Below, one piece after another: positions 43,658 through 55,343 of a stretch of DNA of 64,000 nucleotides. Source of the DNA: Hybos culiciformis (Eukaryota; Arthropoda; Insecta; Diptera; Hybotidae). The stretch spans positions 62,001-126,000 of the forward strand of contig CAXFZM010000277.1 of the NCBI GenBank assembly GCA_964007475.1. The letters run 5' to 3'. Positions within the stretch are counted from its first letter, which is position 1; every line of letters begins with the position of its first letter. The position numbers and the translations under genes are program-made. The notes under the pieces are model-generated. The model was not told where the DNA came from and made no database searches. It saw only the letters and a list, made by a program, of their open reading frames with translations.

Positions 43658-43957
43658 ACTGAGTCTACTTGCAAGAATAAAAATTAGTAGTTTATTATTA
43701 TATATTCCTTTAGTACATCAATAAACAATATGAATTTTCATAGAATATTTGATGATTTTGGTTTTTACTTGTGATGCTTTCTTTTTCAGAATTTCTATTT
43801 TTACTATACATTCCTGCGACCCGTGGACCCCATAGACTTTATTCAATTTTTTTGAAACTTTGTTTTTATCCATTTTTTATGATTTAGAAGAAAAGTAACA
43901 TAGGGACAGACAGTTTCCATGACATTTTTAAAAATATGGGGCGTTTGATGCACCCTA

Positions 43958-46900
43958 GTGGGGAGCTACGGTTAGGTCGTGCCGGAGCAAAATATACGAA
44001 AAAATTTTTTTTTTTTAAATAGGGAGCTCCGGTGAAATTAAGATTACCAGCCGAAAAATTTTGGGTGGGGAGCTACGGTTAGGTCGTGCCGGAGCAAAAT
44101 AAACGAAAATTTTTTTTTTTTTAATTGGTAGCTCCGGTGAAATTACTATTAACTGAAAAAAAAATTTTGGGTGGGGAGCTACGGTTAGGTCGTGCCGGAG
44201 CAAAATACACGAAATTTTTTTTTTTTTCAAAATACGTAGCTCCGGTGAAATTAATATTAACTGAAAAAAATTTTTTGGGTGGGGAGCTACGGTTAGGTCG
44301 TGCCGGAGCAAAATATACGAAAATTTTGTTTTTTCCGTTGAAATTAATATTAACTGAAAACAATTTTTTGGGTGGGGAGCTACGGTTAGGTCGTGCCGGA
44401 GCAAAATATACGAAATTTTTTTTTAAATAGGTAGCTCCGGTGAAATTAATATTAACCGAAAAAAAAAGTTTGGGTGGGGAGCTACGGTTAGGTCGTGCCG
44501 GAGCAAAATATACGAAATTTTTGTTTTTTTCAAAATAGGTACATAGCTCCGGTGAAATTAATATTAAATGAAAAAAATGTTTTGGGTGGGAGCTACGGTT
44601 AGGTCGTGCCGGAGCAAAATATACGAATCATTTTTTTTTTCAAAATAGGTAGCTCCGGTGAAATTAATATAACTGAAAAAAAATTTTTGGGTTTGGTCGT
44701 GCCGGAGCAAAATATACGAAAATTTTTTTTTTTTTAAATAGGTAGCTCCGGTGAAATTAATATTATTTGAAAAAAATTTTTTGGGTGGGGAGCTACGGTT
44801 AAGTCGTTCCGGAGCAAAATATACGAAAATTTTTTTTTTTTTAAATAAGTAGCTCCGGTGAAATTAAGATTACCAGCCGAAAAATTTTGGGTGGGGAGCT
44901 ACGGTTAGGTCGAGCCGGAGCAAAATAAACGAAAAAAATTTTTTTTTTTAATAGGTAGCTCCGGTGAAATTAATATTAACTGAAAAAAAAATTTTGGGTG
45001 GGGAGCTACGGTTAGGTCGTGCAGGAGCAAAATATACGAAAATATTTTTTTTTTTAAATAGGTAGCTCCGGTGAAATGAATATTAACTGAAAAAAAATTT
45101 TTGGGTGGGGTTAGGTCGTGCTGCAGCAAAATATACGAAAAATTTTTTTTTTTTCAAAATAGGTAGCTCCGGTGAAATTAATATTGCCTGAAAAAAAATT
45201 TTGGGTGGAGAGCTACGGTTAGGTCGTGCCGGAGCAAAATATACGACTTTTTTTTTTTTTTTTTAATTAGGTAGCTCTGGTGAAATTAAGGTTACCAGAC
45301 GAAAAATTTTTGGGCAGGGAGGTACGGTTAGGTCGTGCCGGAGCAAAATATACGAAAATTTTTTTTTTTTTTCAAAATAGGTAGCTCCGGTGAAATTAAT
45401 ATTACCTGAAAAAAATTTTTTGTGTGGGGAGCTACGGTTAGGTCGTGCCGGAGCAAAATATACGAAAAATTTTTTTTTTTTTTAAATAGGGAGCTCCGGT
45501 GAAATTAAGATTACCAGCCGAAAAATTTTGGGTGGGGAGCTACGGTTAGGTCGTGCCGGAGCAAAATAAACGAAAATTTTTTTTTTTTTAATTGGTAGCT
45601 CCGGTGAAATTACTATTAACTGAAAAAAAATTTTTGGGTGGGGAGCTACGGTTAGGTCGTGCCGGAGCAAAATACACGAAATTTTTTTTTTTTTCAAAAT
45701 ACGTAGCTCCGGTGAAATTAATATTAACTGAAAAAAATTTTTTGGGTGGGGAGCTACGGTTAGGTCGTGCCGGAGCAAAATATACGAAAATTTTGTTTTT
45801 TCCGTTGAAATTAATATTAACTGAAAACAATTTTTTGGGTGGGGAGCTACGGTTAGGTCGTGCCGGAGCAAAATATACGAAATTTTTTTTTAAATAGGTA
45901 GCTCCGGTGAAATTAATATTAACCGAAAAAAAAAGTTTGGGTGGGAGCTACGGTTAGGTCGTGCCGGAGCAAAATATACGAAATTTTTGTTTTTTTCAAA
46001 ATAGGTACATAGCTCCGGTGAAATTAATATTAAATGAAAAAAATGTTTTGGGTGGGAGCTACGGTTAGGTCGTGCCGGAGCAAAATATACGAATCATTTT
46101 TTTTTTCAAAATAGGTAGCTCCGGTGAAATTAATATAACTGAAAAAAAATTTTTGGGTTTGGTCGTGCCGGAGCAAAATATACGAAAATTTTTTTTTTTT
46201 TAAATAGGTAGCTCCGGTGAAATTAATATTATTTGAAAAAAATTTTTTGGGTGGGGAGCTACGGTTAAGTCGTTCCGGAGCAAAATATACGAAAATTTTT
46301 TTTTTTTTAAATAAGTAGCTCCGGTGAAATTAAGATTACCAGCCGAAAAATTTTGGGTGGGGAGCTACGGTTAGGTCGAGCCGGAGCAAAATAAACGAAA
46401 AAAAATTTTTTTTTTAATAGGTAGCTCCGGTGAAATTAATATTAACTGAAAAAAAAATTTTGGGTGGGGAGCTACGGTTAGGTCGTGCAGGAGCAAAATA
46501 TACGAAAATATTTTTTTTTTTAAATAGGTAGCTCCGGTGAAATGAATATTAACTGAAAAAAAATTTTTGGGTGGGGTTAGGTCGTGCTGCAGCAAAATAT
46601 ACGAAAAATTTTTTTTTTTTCAAAATAGGTAGCTCCGGTGAAATTAATATTGCCTGAAAAAAAATTTTGGGTGGAGAGCTACGGTTAGGTCGTGCCGGAG
46701 CAAAATATACGACTTTTTTTTTTTTTTTTTAATTAGGTAGCTCTGGTGAAATTAAGATTACCAGACGAAAAATTTTTGGGCAGGGAGGTACGGTTAGGTC
46801 GTGCCGGAGCAAAATATACGAAAATTTTTTTTTTTTTTCAAAATAGGTAGCTCCGGTGAAATTAATATTACCTGAAAAAAATTTTTTGTGTGGGGAGCTA

Positions 46901-47476
46901 CGGTTAGGTCGTGCCGGAGTAAAATATACGAAAAATTATTTTTTCAAAATAGGTAGCTCCGGTGAAATTAATATTACCTGAAAAAAAATTTTTGGTTAGG
47001 GAGCTACAGTTAGGTCGTGCCGGAGCAAAATATATCGAAAAAAATTTTTTTTAATAGGTAGCTCCGGTGAAATTAATATTGCCTGAAAAAAAATTTTGGG
47101 TGGAGAGCTACGGTTAGGTCGTGACGGAGCAAAATATACGACTTTTTTTTTTTTTTTTTAATTAGGTAGCTCTGGTGAAATTAAGATTACCAGACGAAAA
47201 ATTTTTGGGCAGGGAGGTACGGTTAGGTCGTGCCGGAGCAAAATATACGAAAATTTTTTTTTTTTTTCAAAATAGGTAGCTCCGGTGAAATTAATATTAC
47301 CTGAAAAAAATTTTTTGTGTGGGGAGCTACGGTTAGGTCGTGCCGGAGTAAAATATACGAAAAATTATTTTTTCAAAATAGGTAGCTCCGGTGAAATTAA
47401 TATTACCTGAAAAAAAAATTTTGGATGGGGAGCTACCGTTAGGTCGTGCTGGAGCAAAATATACGAAAATTTTTTT
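43958..47476. repeat. 105-bp satellite with 1467-bp higher-order repeat
   Basis: About 33 monomers of roughly 105 bp. Each carries GTAGCTCCGGTGAAATTAAT, a T-rich spacer, TTTTGGGTGGGGAGCTACGG and TTAGGTCGTGCCGGAGCAAA. GCTCCGG and CCGGAGC in each monomer are complementary. The block at about 44015-45481 is repeated almost exactly at 45482-46948 (offset 1467 bp, about 14 monomers); part of it appears a third time at about 47050-47400. The array ends at the GAAGTTTATACTTC hairpin at 47477. Repeated open frames in several phases are by-products. Confidence 0.9.
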
Positions 47477-47655
47477 GAAGTTTATACTTCTTTAGCCGCT
47501 TTGTGCGTTTTTTTGGTAGAGGATAAAATATTTTAATTTACATTTTGTACTCAGCAGCCCATCATTTGTAGCCACTGTTATTGAATATTTTAAATCTTTA
47601 AGTATAAACTTCTGTAGGCAGTTCTATGACTGCTTCGTGTGTTTTTTTCAAATGT
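47477..47655. repeat. Array-border hairpin and a further copy of the 118-bp foldback unit
   Basis: GAAGTTTATACTTCTTTAGC at 47477, then from about 47530 a copy of the unit seen at 26339-26615 (TTACATTTTGTACTCAGCAG to GACTGCTTCGTGTG). Confidence 0.7.
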
Positions 47656-50489
47656 TTTTTCCAAAACAAAAATCTCTTTTGGAACCTTTTACACATTCCT
47701 TATTTCCTTTTCTTCTTCCTTTTCGAACTCAATTCTGACTTTTCATTCTTGGGTTTGGGGGACTTAGTCAAACATGAAAATTTTCTTGATTGACGTTTTG
47801 TTTTTATTCTGTCTTTTGACACATTTTCGGATTTTATGATGGAAGAAGGAGTGAAAAAAGTCCTTCAAACAGAAATATTTACAAAGGGTGTTAGATAAAA
47901 AAAAAATATATATGAAAAGTGTAAAGAACTATTTTTGCTATTATTAAGCTTAACCTTTTCTATTTAATCTTAATGATGTTTATAAGCCAAGATAGGACAT
48001 TGTCAGAACTTTATTATCTCTTTTTTTTCATGAATATAAACAAATTAAATGTTTATTTGAATACTAATATATGTTGAGTTATTTTTAAATTTCATTAAAT
48101 TTTCAGTTTTTTTTTTTTTTTTTTTTTGAAACAAAATTGGATTCAAATTCTATTTGACTATAAAAAAAAACATTATTGAACATAAAACGAAATTGTGAAA
48201 AATAAAAAAAACTCAAAAAAATTTAAGTAAATTTTTCTTTTTATAATAATAAAGAGAAATAAAGAAAATTACCATGCGGACACACAAAAATTGAAAAAAA
48301 AAATAAAATAAAAAACATAAAATATTGGCAACCATTCTGTCTACACAGACTTTTTTTTTATCTTCCTTCAAAATTTTTGAAGTTGAAAATTGCACCCTTC
48401 CCACTTTTCAATAACATTTTACTTTTTAATAGTTTACAAAAAAATACAAGGAGAAAAAATAAACGCATTTTCTTTTTTATATATATAATATGCATTGAAT
48501 TTAAATTGTCAGTAAATTTTAGTTTAGTTTTTATAGAATATTATTTTCCGTTCCACTGATCCCAATATAAGAAAGCTACGAAAACAAAACAAAAAAAAAA
48601 TGGAACAAATATAAAATTTTATTAAAAATAAGATATTGTATAAAAAAAATGTAAAATTGATTATATGTTGAAAAAATTCTCAGCTGAAATTAAAAAGAAT
48701 ATTCAAGTTAATGTTAAGCTGGCTATAAAAAAAAAATAGTATGAAAATTATCAATTTAGTACATTGATTTTTGAAAATCTTAGTTGTCAACATTATTGAT
48801 CCATTATGAATTGAAAAAAAATAATAAATAAATAAATACGAGATGTTTAAGCCACTTAAATACTTTAAGAACTAAATTTCAAATGTAATTATTGTAGTCA
48901 TGTTTTTATGATGAGACATTATTTTCCATATATTTTCTTATCATTTGTAATTTGTTTTTGAGAATTAACAACAAGTAACTAACTATAAGTAAATTTTATG
49001 CATCGAAAAAAAAAATAAAAAAAAAATTTAATTTATTTGACAAAAACTATTTCATTGGGTATAAATTAAAAAAACAATAAGCTTATTCATATAGTTTAAT
49101 CAGTAAAACGATAATTGCATATCGTATATTCGTTTATTATTTCGCTTGTAGTAGGTATTTGATCGAAATACCTGTTGAATTCCATTGAAGCTCACCCTTA
49201 ATCGCGCTCCAATGAATCGAAATTTTATTGATAGAATATTTTTTTTATTCCCAAAAGATATTATTTCTTTGAGTCAGTTTGAACATCATAATTTCATTTC
49301 GCTGAAACTCGTGAAAAATACTAGTGCTTCACCCTTAAAAAAATTTTAAATTTTCAAATTCTGAATTTCAAATTCCTAATGTATTTTGTTAGTGTAATTT
49401 AATGTCAAAAAAAAAAAAGAGCTGTCATGGGACACCAGTTTGGAACGTAGTTCCTTAGCGTACATATAAGTAATTTTCATTTTTTATCAATTCAAAATTT
49501 TATTAATTTAAAAAGAAACTTTTTTCTACTTTTCCCAGTTTTCTCTAATTTTGCATTTTTTTCATTTAAAGAAACCTTTTTTAAGGAGCAATTTTAGACT
49601 GTTTTTTCGAATTTCGAAGATCTTTTTTGACATCGAAAATTCAAAAAGCTAAAACTAAGAGTCTGTTCACTTATTAGTGATTATTGAAAAAATTGAAATC
49701 GGATTTAATATTCCAGATTTTTTAATTTGTAAACGACACGATTTTACTGCTGTTATTTAAAAAAAATGAAATAATTTTGTCCTAAAGCCGTTCACAAATT
49801 CAATTTTACTTCCTAAAATTCTGCAAAGGGAAATTTTAAATTTCCCATAACAAACTAAATTTGTAGGTGAATTCAAAAACTAAAATTGTATAGAAAAGAA
49901 AAAAGCGGCAAAAATGGGTAAGAAAATTCGGTCGGTGACGTATTATTATAAGTTTTTGATTTCAGTCAGCCAAATATTATTTTATAAGTAGTTAATTTTA
50001 GCAGATTATACAGAATGCAGAAAATTACGTCCTCAATTTAGAAATTGTGACTCTCAGTTTATCAATTTTCATACAACGTTCAATAAAAAACTATTACTAT
50101 TTGCCGCGAGAGGGACTGTTTATTTGCCGCGAAAGGGACTGTTTACATTTTATCAAATCATATAAAATGCGACGGCGTCGACTCATTATTTAAACTTTAA
50201 AAAAATTAACAGGTATCGTTAATATTGACTGTTTTGACAACCCATTTATTTAAATTTTTTTCACCCATAAGTATGTGCTATTTTTCGCCATTGGGGCACT
50301 ATTTGAATATTTAACTAAGTATGACTCTTTTGTTTACATTTGTTTTCACCTATAAGTATGTGCCTTTTTTCGCCATAGGAGTCGCAATTTGGAGATTTAA
50401 ACAAGTGAATACTTATAAATTTAAATTTTTTGTTTTTGTTGTTTTTGCAACACAAAAAAAAAAGAAATATCATAAGCCAAAATGGCAAA
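47656..50489. other. AT-rich region with short duplications
   Basis: No gene recognised. It contains the inverse copy of the dispersed repeat (about 49420-49495), a doubled TATTTGCCGCGA(G/A)AGGGACT (about 50100-50146), a doubled CATAAGTATGTGC segment (about 50245-50390), and from about 50050 sequences also present at 61390-61620 right of the LTR element. Confidence 0.5.
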
Positions 50490-50493
50490 GTAT

Positions 50494-51033
50494 TATTATT
50501 AAACTGAAATAATTTTAATTTAAATAAAACCGAAATTTTAATGTTTTAGAAAAAAACAACTTTATTAATTGGATAATTTTTACTTAATGACCTAAAATAT
50601 AATTATGCTAATTTATATATTGATTAGGGATTTAGAATATTTTATGGTAGGTATTAATTTAAGAGAATATTTGCGTAAGTAAATAAGAGAGTAAATATTA
50701 ATATTAAGTGCATTTAGTATTAAGTGAATTTTATGGTAAGTATTCATATAGAGTTATAAATTGGTATTAGTATACACTTGCAACATGTGCAAGCACTAAT
50801 ACGACGTGGTGGTCACTCACATTATGTTTTGAAGTCACGTTGCACTTATGAATAAAATATGTTTATCCAAACATATTTTATTAATGAAATAAATTTCAAA
50901 TGCAGTAATTAACTGCGAAAAGATTTATGGCAAAAACACGAAAGAAAATTTATAGAATTCAAGTACAATTTCGACGTCTCGTAATTGTACAAGAATTCAG
51001 GAATCGAACAAAGGACAGGGTAGGTATATAACA
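50494..51033 (-). repeat. 3' LTR of the mdg1/412-like element
   Basis: 540 bp; on the minus strand it starts TGTTATATACC and ends TTTAATAATA. Contains a 14-bp perfect hairpin AATAAAATATGTTT/AAACATATTTTATT (50851-50882) with AATAAA, CTTGCA/TGCAAG nearby, and a second long hairpin GAATTCAAGTACAATT/AATTGTACAAGAATTC within a 65-bp segment (about 50936-51000) missing from the other LTR. Confidence 0.92.
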
Positions 51034-51050
51034 CCTTCCCCCTGAAAAAG
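51034..51050 (-). promoter_or_regulatory. Polypurine tract
   Basis: Minus strand CTTTTTCAGGGGGAAGG directly before the 3' LTR start; the purine run AGGGGGAAGG primes plus-strand DNA synthesis in LTR elements. Confidence 0.85.
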
Positions 51051-51699
51051 AATGTTCATTAGGACATTCTAAAAAATTTATAAAAAGGGATAATTTTGTT
51101 GTGTTACCATAAAATACTCCATTTTTAAAAATTTGTACTTATTACGTAATAAAAGTGATATTACATCTACAAGGATTTATTTATTTTTCTAAGTTTTTTT
51201 TTTTTTTTTTTTATTTTATTTAAAAAAAACTTTTTATTTTGCTTAGCATTTTTTTTTTTCAATTTTTTTTTTGTTTTATAACAAATTTTTTTTGCTTTTG
51301 TTAATTAATTTTAATTACAATAATTTTATTTTATAAAAATTTTAGTTAATATTTAAGTACATATATAAAAATATAAAAATATAAAAATACAAAAATTTTA
51401 TAATATAGGTAAATTAACTTTAATTATTTGTTTATTATATTCATTATTAATAAAAATTTGTTCATTTGTAAAAAAATATATATTTTTTTATTATTATTAA
51501 GGATATTTTATCCATTATTTTTTTTTTTTATTTATTTTAGATTTATAGTAGACTTAAAAGTAATTATTTATAATATATGCATAAAAAGAATTTTAATATT
51601 ATATTAATATATATTTATTGATTTGGCCATGTTGGAAAGTGAATCGATTCAAAAATTTAAAAAAAATTATACTAGCAGTTATCTAAAATTGAGTTATTT

Positions 51700-54600
51700 T
51701 CACTCATTATATTTTTTTAGTCTATTTTTATGTACAGTTTGTGTTTTTCCATTTTCGTCACTAATGGTACAGTTTTTATCATCAGTGTTGATGACAGTAA
51801 AGGGTCCTTTAAATCTTGGGTCTAATTTATGTGAACTATCCGTTATGTCCAATAAAACTTTGTCTTTTATTTTTAGGGGTATTGGGTTTATTTTCTGATC
51901 ATATAATTGTTTTGAATTGATTTTTGATTTTTCTACTAGTTTTTGGGCTCTGTCTTGTGAAACTTGCAATCGGTATTTTATTTCTTTCTGGTATGAATCT
52001 AAATTGTATAATGGGTCTATTTTATTTGAATTAAGTATATCTAAAGTTGGGGGACTTTTAGCAAAGATTAATTCAAAAGGGCAGTAATTGTGAATGGAAG
52101 ATGGGGTAGTATTGAAACAGTATGTAAAAAATTTAATATATTCATCCCAATCCGTTTTGTTCGTATTTATGAACGATCTTAAGTATTCGTTTAAAGTTCT
52201 GTGACTTCTTTCGATTGTTCCCAGAGTTTGGTGGTGATACGCGGTGGACATTTTATGTTCTATTTTAAGTAGTGATAATAGTTCTTTCATCAATTCATTT
52301 TTGTATTCAGTTCCCAAGTCTGTTCTGATTTCTTTCATTGGACCGTATATAAGGATAAAATTTTCAAAAATGGCCTGTGCTACCGTTCGAGCACTTTTAT
52401 TAGGTATCGGTATCGATACAAGATATTTAGTCAAATCGCAGATAATTGTTACTGCGTATTCATTGTTGTGTAAAGATTTTGGTAGGGGACCTATTGTGTC
52501 GATAATGACAATGTCGAAAGCTTTCTGTGGAGTTGGTGTCAATGTCATTTCTTCTTTATGTTTAGGTCGGGCTTTATTCAATTGGCATTTATTGCAATGC
52601 TTAATATATTTAGAAACATCGTTTGTCATATGTTTCCAGTGAAAATTTTGTCTTATTTTGTTTAATGTTCGAGTTGTACCGGTATGTCCTCCTGTAATAG
52701 GGTCATCATGATATTTTTTAATTAGGGTTAGTTTTTCGTGTTTATTTAAAATTTTCTTTATTTTTGGCGTTAACGCAATTGTAACATATTTTAATATTCT
52801 GTCCGCAGTATTCTTAAAATCATTAATCGAGACTAAGTCGAAAATGTTATCATTAAGTGATAATTGTAAATTATTTATTTTAAAATTGTTGGCCTCTTTT
52901 TCTAGCCTTAGCATGAGCTGATCTAAATCGAGCTTGCTATTAACAATGTATTTAGGTGCGCAAAATGTAAATATATTATTTTTATATGTAAAATATGGTT
53001 TAGACTTATCTAAACTCAACGTAAGGCGGACTAATTTTCTAACCTCTTTTCGGTTAGTACATTCAAAAGATTTAGGTATTTCAATTTTTAAGGGAAGTTT
53101 TTCGTCATTTTGTAAGTTTTTATTTGGATATTCATTTCTTATATCAGATCTTGTTGTCATTTTGAAAACAGTATTACCTATACATTTTATGTCATTAAAA
53201 TCGATTCTCGATAGTGCGTCAGCACCATTGTTTTCAGATCCTTTTATATATTCAACAGTAAAATCAAACTCTTCTAGATCTAATCTCATTCTAGTTAATT
53301 TTGATGAAGGATTCTTCATCGAGAAAAGATAAGATAAGGGTCTATGATCGGTTTTAACTAAAAATTTTTTTCCATAGACGTATGGTTTGAAAAAATTTAG
53401 CGCCCAGTGAATGGCTGCTAATTCCTGTTCTATTACTGATTTATTTTGTTCCCCTCTCGTAAAAGTTCGGGATGCGTAAGCAATTGGTAATTGCAAGTTA
53501 CCATGTTCTTGGCTCAAGATCGCTCCACAGGATATTTTACTTGCATCAGTAGTGATACAGAATGGTTTATCAAAGTCAGGGTATTGGAGAATCGGGGGTT
53601 TGAGCAATGATTGTTTTAAGTATTGGAACGCTTCCTCACATTTGTCTGTCCAGAGGAAAGGAACATTTTTTCGCGTTAAATAAGTTAAATGGTATGAATA
53701 GTTTGCGAAATTTGGAATAAACCGTCTATAGTAATTTATGAAGGCGACAAAACGTCGGGCGGAATCCGCGTCGTGTGGTTTTGGGTAATTTAAGATTTTG
53801 TCATATTTTGATTCGTCTGGAAGTATGCCTTTATTTGTACATTTATGTCCTAAAAAGGTAGTTTCGTGTTGAAAAAATTTGCATTTATCGGGGTGAAGTT
53901 TTAAATTTACTTCTCGACATATTCGAAAAACATCTTCTAAATTGTCTAGCATGTGTTTTTCGGAACATCCTATGACGATGAGATCGTCCATGTAAAGAAA
54001 AGCTTGTGAAGGTGTTAGACCTGAAAATGCAATTGACATCATTCTTTGAAAGGAGTTGGGGGCTATTTTAAGGCCAAAAGGGAGTCGTTTGAAACGAAAT
54101 GAACCGATTTCGGATGAAAATGAAGTTATATCTCGTGAATTTTCATCAAGCTCGACTTGAAGAAATCCTTGTGTGAGATCTAAACTAGAGAAGAATTTTG
54201 CGCGACCAAGTTGGTCTAAAATATCATCGATTCTTGGTAATGGGTATTTGTCAGCCATCAATTTCTTATTAATCTGTCTAAAATCTATTACAAGTCTCCA
54301 TCTTTTTTCAGGATTTCCGGGTAAGGATTTTTTAGGGACTAGTAATACAGGACTATTATATTCAGATGCGGAAGGCTCTATTATATCATCTTGTCTCCAT
54401 TTATCTATTTGTTTATTGATTATGTCTTTATGGAAGTGAGGTACGCGATAGTTTTTTATGTATATCGGATTATCGTCTTTTAGTCGAAGTTTTTGTTTGT
54501 AAAAATTATTACAAGAAATTTTGTCAGTATCTGATGAAAATATGTTTATGTATTTTGAACAGAGATTTGTTAATTTTGTTTTAACAAAATTGGGAAAGTT

Positions 54601-55278
54601 TTTGGACAATTTTTCGAGAACATCTTTTTGGTTTGTATTTTCAGAGTAGTTTAGTTGGTGAAATTCATAATCCGATAGTTGTTCGGTTTGGATTTTTGGA
54701 TTTTTCAAGAAAATGTTTTCAGTATTGGTGTTCAGAATTTTTACGTAGGGTGATTCTTTATTGACTATTGAGTTAGGGATAAAGACGCCTGGGGCTATTT
54801 CCTGGTTAATTAAGACTACGTCTTCTTCATGATTTAGGTTATGAAAAAAAATTTTTCGGAATACTTCCGACCGGGCAGGTAAAGCTAAAAGATTAGGGCT
54901 CGGATTATCAATTAGATTAAAAGCTAGATCTTCATGATAATCATCAGGGCGTAGTATAAGTCTATCTGAATTTTTGTTATAGTCTATTAGACAATTATAT
55001 TTTTTTAAGAAATCTATTCCTATAATACCGTCGGCTGGGATCGGGAAATTTTTGTCTACTACTTCAAATTGGTGTGCAATGAGGATATGATAATCGTCAC
55101 CTTTGCAGATGAGATCAGTTTTAACCCTTCCTAAGGTATTTATGGTTTCCGTCCCTATACCGTTAATTTTTGAAATTGCGTTAGTATTAATTTTTACTGT
55201 ATTTTTAAGATTATCATTTTTTATAATGGAAATATCTGCTCCAGTATCAACTAAATATGTTTTAAAACCGTCTGTCAT
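51700..55278 (-). CDS. pol: pol polyprotein of the mdg1/412-like element
   Basis: 1192 codons from the first Met, but the frame is open upstream to overlap the end of gag, so it is probably made by a -1 frameshift rather than from ATG 55278. Protease: LVDTGADISII with D11. RT: about 300-480, with DFRQINKK, SSLDLTQGFLQ, RLPFGLKIAP and YMDD at 429-432 (Met in the second position, less common than Val or Leu). RNase H: TTDAS (D578), QELAAIHWA (E619), KTDHRPL (D644), GADALSR (D687). Integrase: HHCC zinc site H857, H865, C895, C898; catalytic D927, D987 and E1023 (35 residues between the last two); KGPFTVI near 1157 marks the GPY/F module. All visible catalytic residues are present and there is no internal stop, so the enzyme is potentially active. 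Confidence 0.93.
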   Translation of the reverse strand: MTDGFKTYLVDTGADISIIKNDNLKNTVKINTNAISKINGIGTETINTLGRVKTDLICKGDDYHILIAHQFEVVDKNFPIPADGIIGIDFLKKYNCLIDYNKNSDRLILRPDDYHEDLAFNLIDNPSPNLLALPARSEVFRKIFFHNLNHEEDVVLINQEIAPGVFIPNSIVNKESPYVKILNTNTENIFLKNPKIQTEQLSDYEFHQLNYSENTNQKDVLEKLSKNFPNFVKTKLTNLCSKYINIFSSDTDKISCNNFYKQKLRLKDDNPIYIKNYRVPHFHKDIINKQIDKWRQDDIIEPSASEYNSPVLLVPKKSLPGNPEKRWRLVIDFRQINKKLMADKYPLPRIDDILDQLGRAKFFSSLDLTQGFLQVELDENSRDITSFSSEIGSFRFKRLPFGLKIAPNSFQRMMSIAFSGLTPSQAFLYMDDLIVIGCSEKHMLDNLEDVFRICREVNLKLHPDKCKFFQHETTFLGHKCTNKGILPDESKYDKILNYPKPHDADSARRFVAFINYYRRFIPNFANYSYHLTYLTRKNVPFLWTDKCEEAFQYLKQSLLKPPILQYPDFDKPFCITTDASKISCGAILSQEHGNLQLPIAYASRTFTRGEQNKSVIEQELAAIHWALNFFKPYVYGKKFLVKTDHRPLSYLFSMKNPSSKLTRMRLDLEEFDFTVEYIKGSENNGADALSRIDFNDIKCIGNTVFKMTTRSDIRNEYPNKNLQNDEKLPLKIEIPKSFECTNRKEVRKLVRLTLSLDKSKPYFTYKNNIFTFCAPKYIVNSKLDLDQLMLRLEKEANNFKINNLQLSLNDNIFDLVSINDFKNTADRILKYVTIALTPKIKKILNKHEKLTLIKKYHDDPITGGHTGTTRTLNKIRQNFHWKHMTNDVSKYIKHCNKCQLNKARPKHKEEMTLTPTPQKAFDIVIIDTIGPLPKSLHNNEYAVTIICDLTKYLVSIPIPNKSARTVAQAIFENFILIYGPMKEIRTDLGTEYKNELMKELLSLLKIEHKMSTAYHHQTLGTIERSHRTLNEYLRSFINTNKTDWDEYIKFFTYCFNTTPSSIHNYCPFELIFAKSPPTLDILNSNKIDPLYNLDSYQKEIKYRLQVSQDRAQKLVEKSKINSKQLYDQKINPIPLKIKDKVLLDITDSSHKLDPRFKGPFTVINTDDKNCTISDENGKTQTVHKNRLKKYNE

Positions 55279-55343
55279 GTCTGTTTGTAATTTAATGTAG
55301 CTAGTTAAATTTAAATGGAAAATATAGTGTGGGTTTACGGTAA

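Larger units (their letters stand above)
40577..43957 (+). mobile_element. Complete-looking hAT-type DNA transposon, 3381 bp
   Basis: Perfect 20-bp inverted repeats TAGGGTGCATCAAACGCCCC at 40577-40596 and 43938-43957, and a perfect 8-bp target duplication GTGGGGAG (40569-40576, 43958-43965). Removing the element and one duplication restores the continuous satellite sequence, which confirms the borders. One long intact transposase frame (41291-43657) is preceded by four 78-bp repeats. TAG ends and 8-bp duplication fit hAT. Everything needed for an autonomous copy appears present. Confidence 0.92.

Noticed and set aside
44015..46595. Repeated open frames (LRHDLTVAPHPK and ELRLGRAGAKYTK types) in the satellite
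   Set aside because: They occur on both strands and in several phases, follow the 105-bp period exactly, and break at homopolymer length changes. By-products of the repeat.
40325..47476. CRISPR-like repeat-spacer array
   Set aside because: Monomers are contiguous tandem copies with no unique spacers; eukaryotic satellite.
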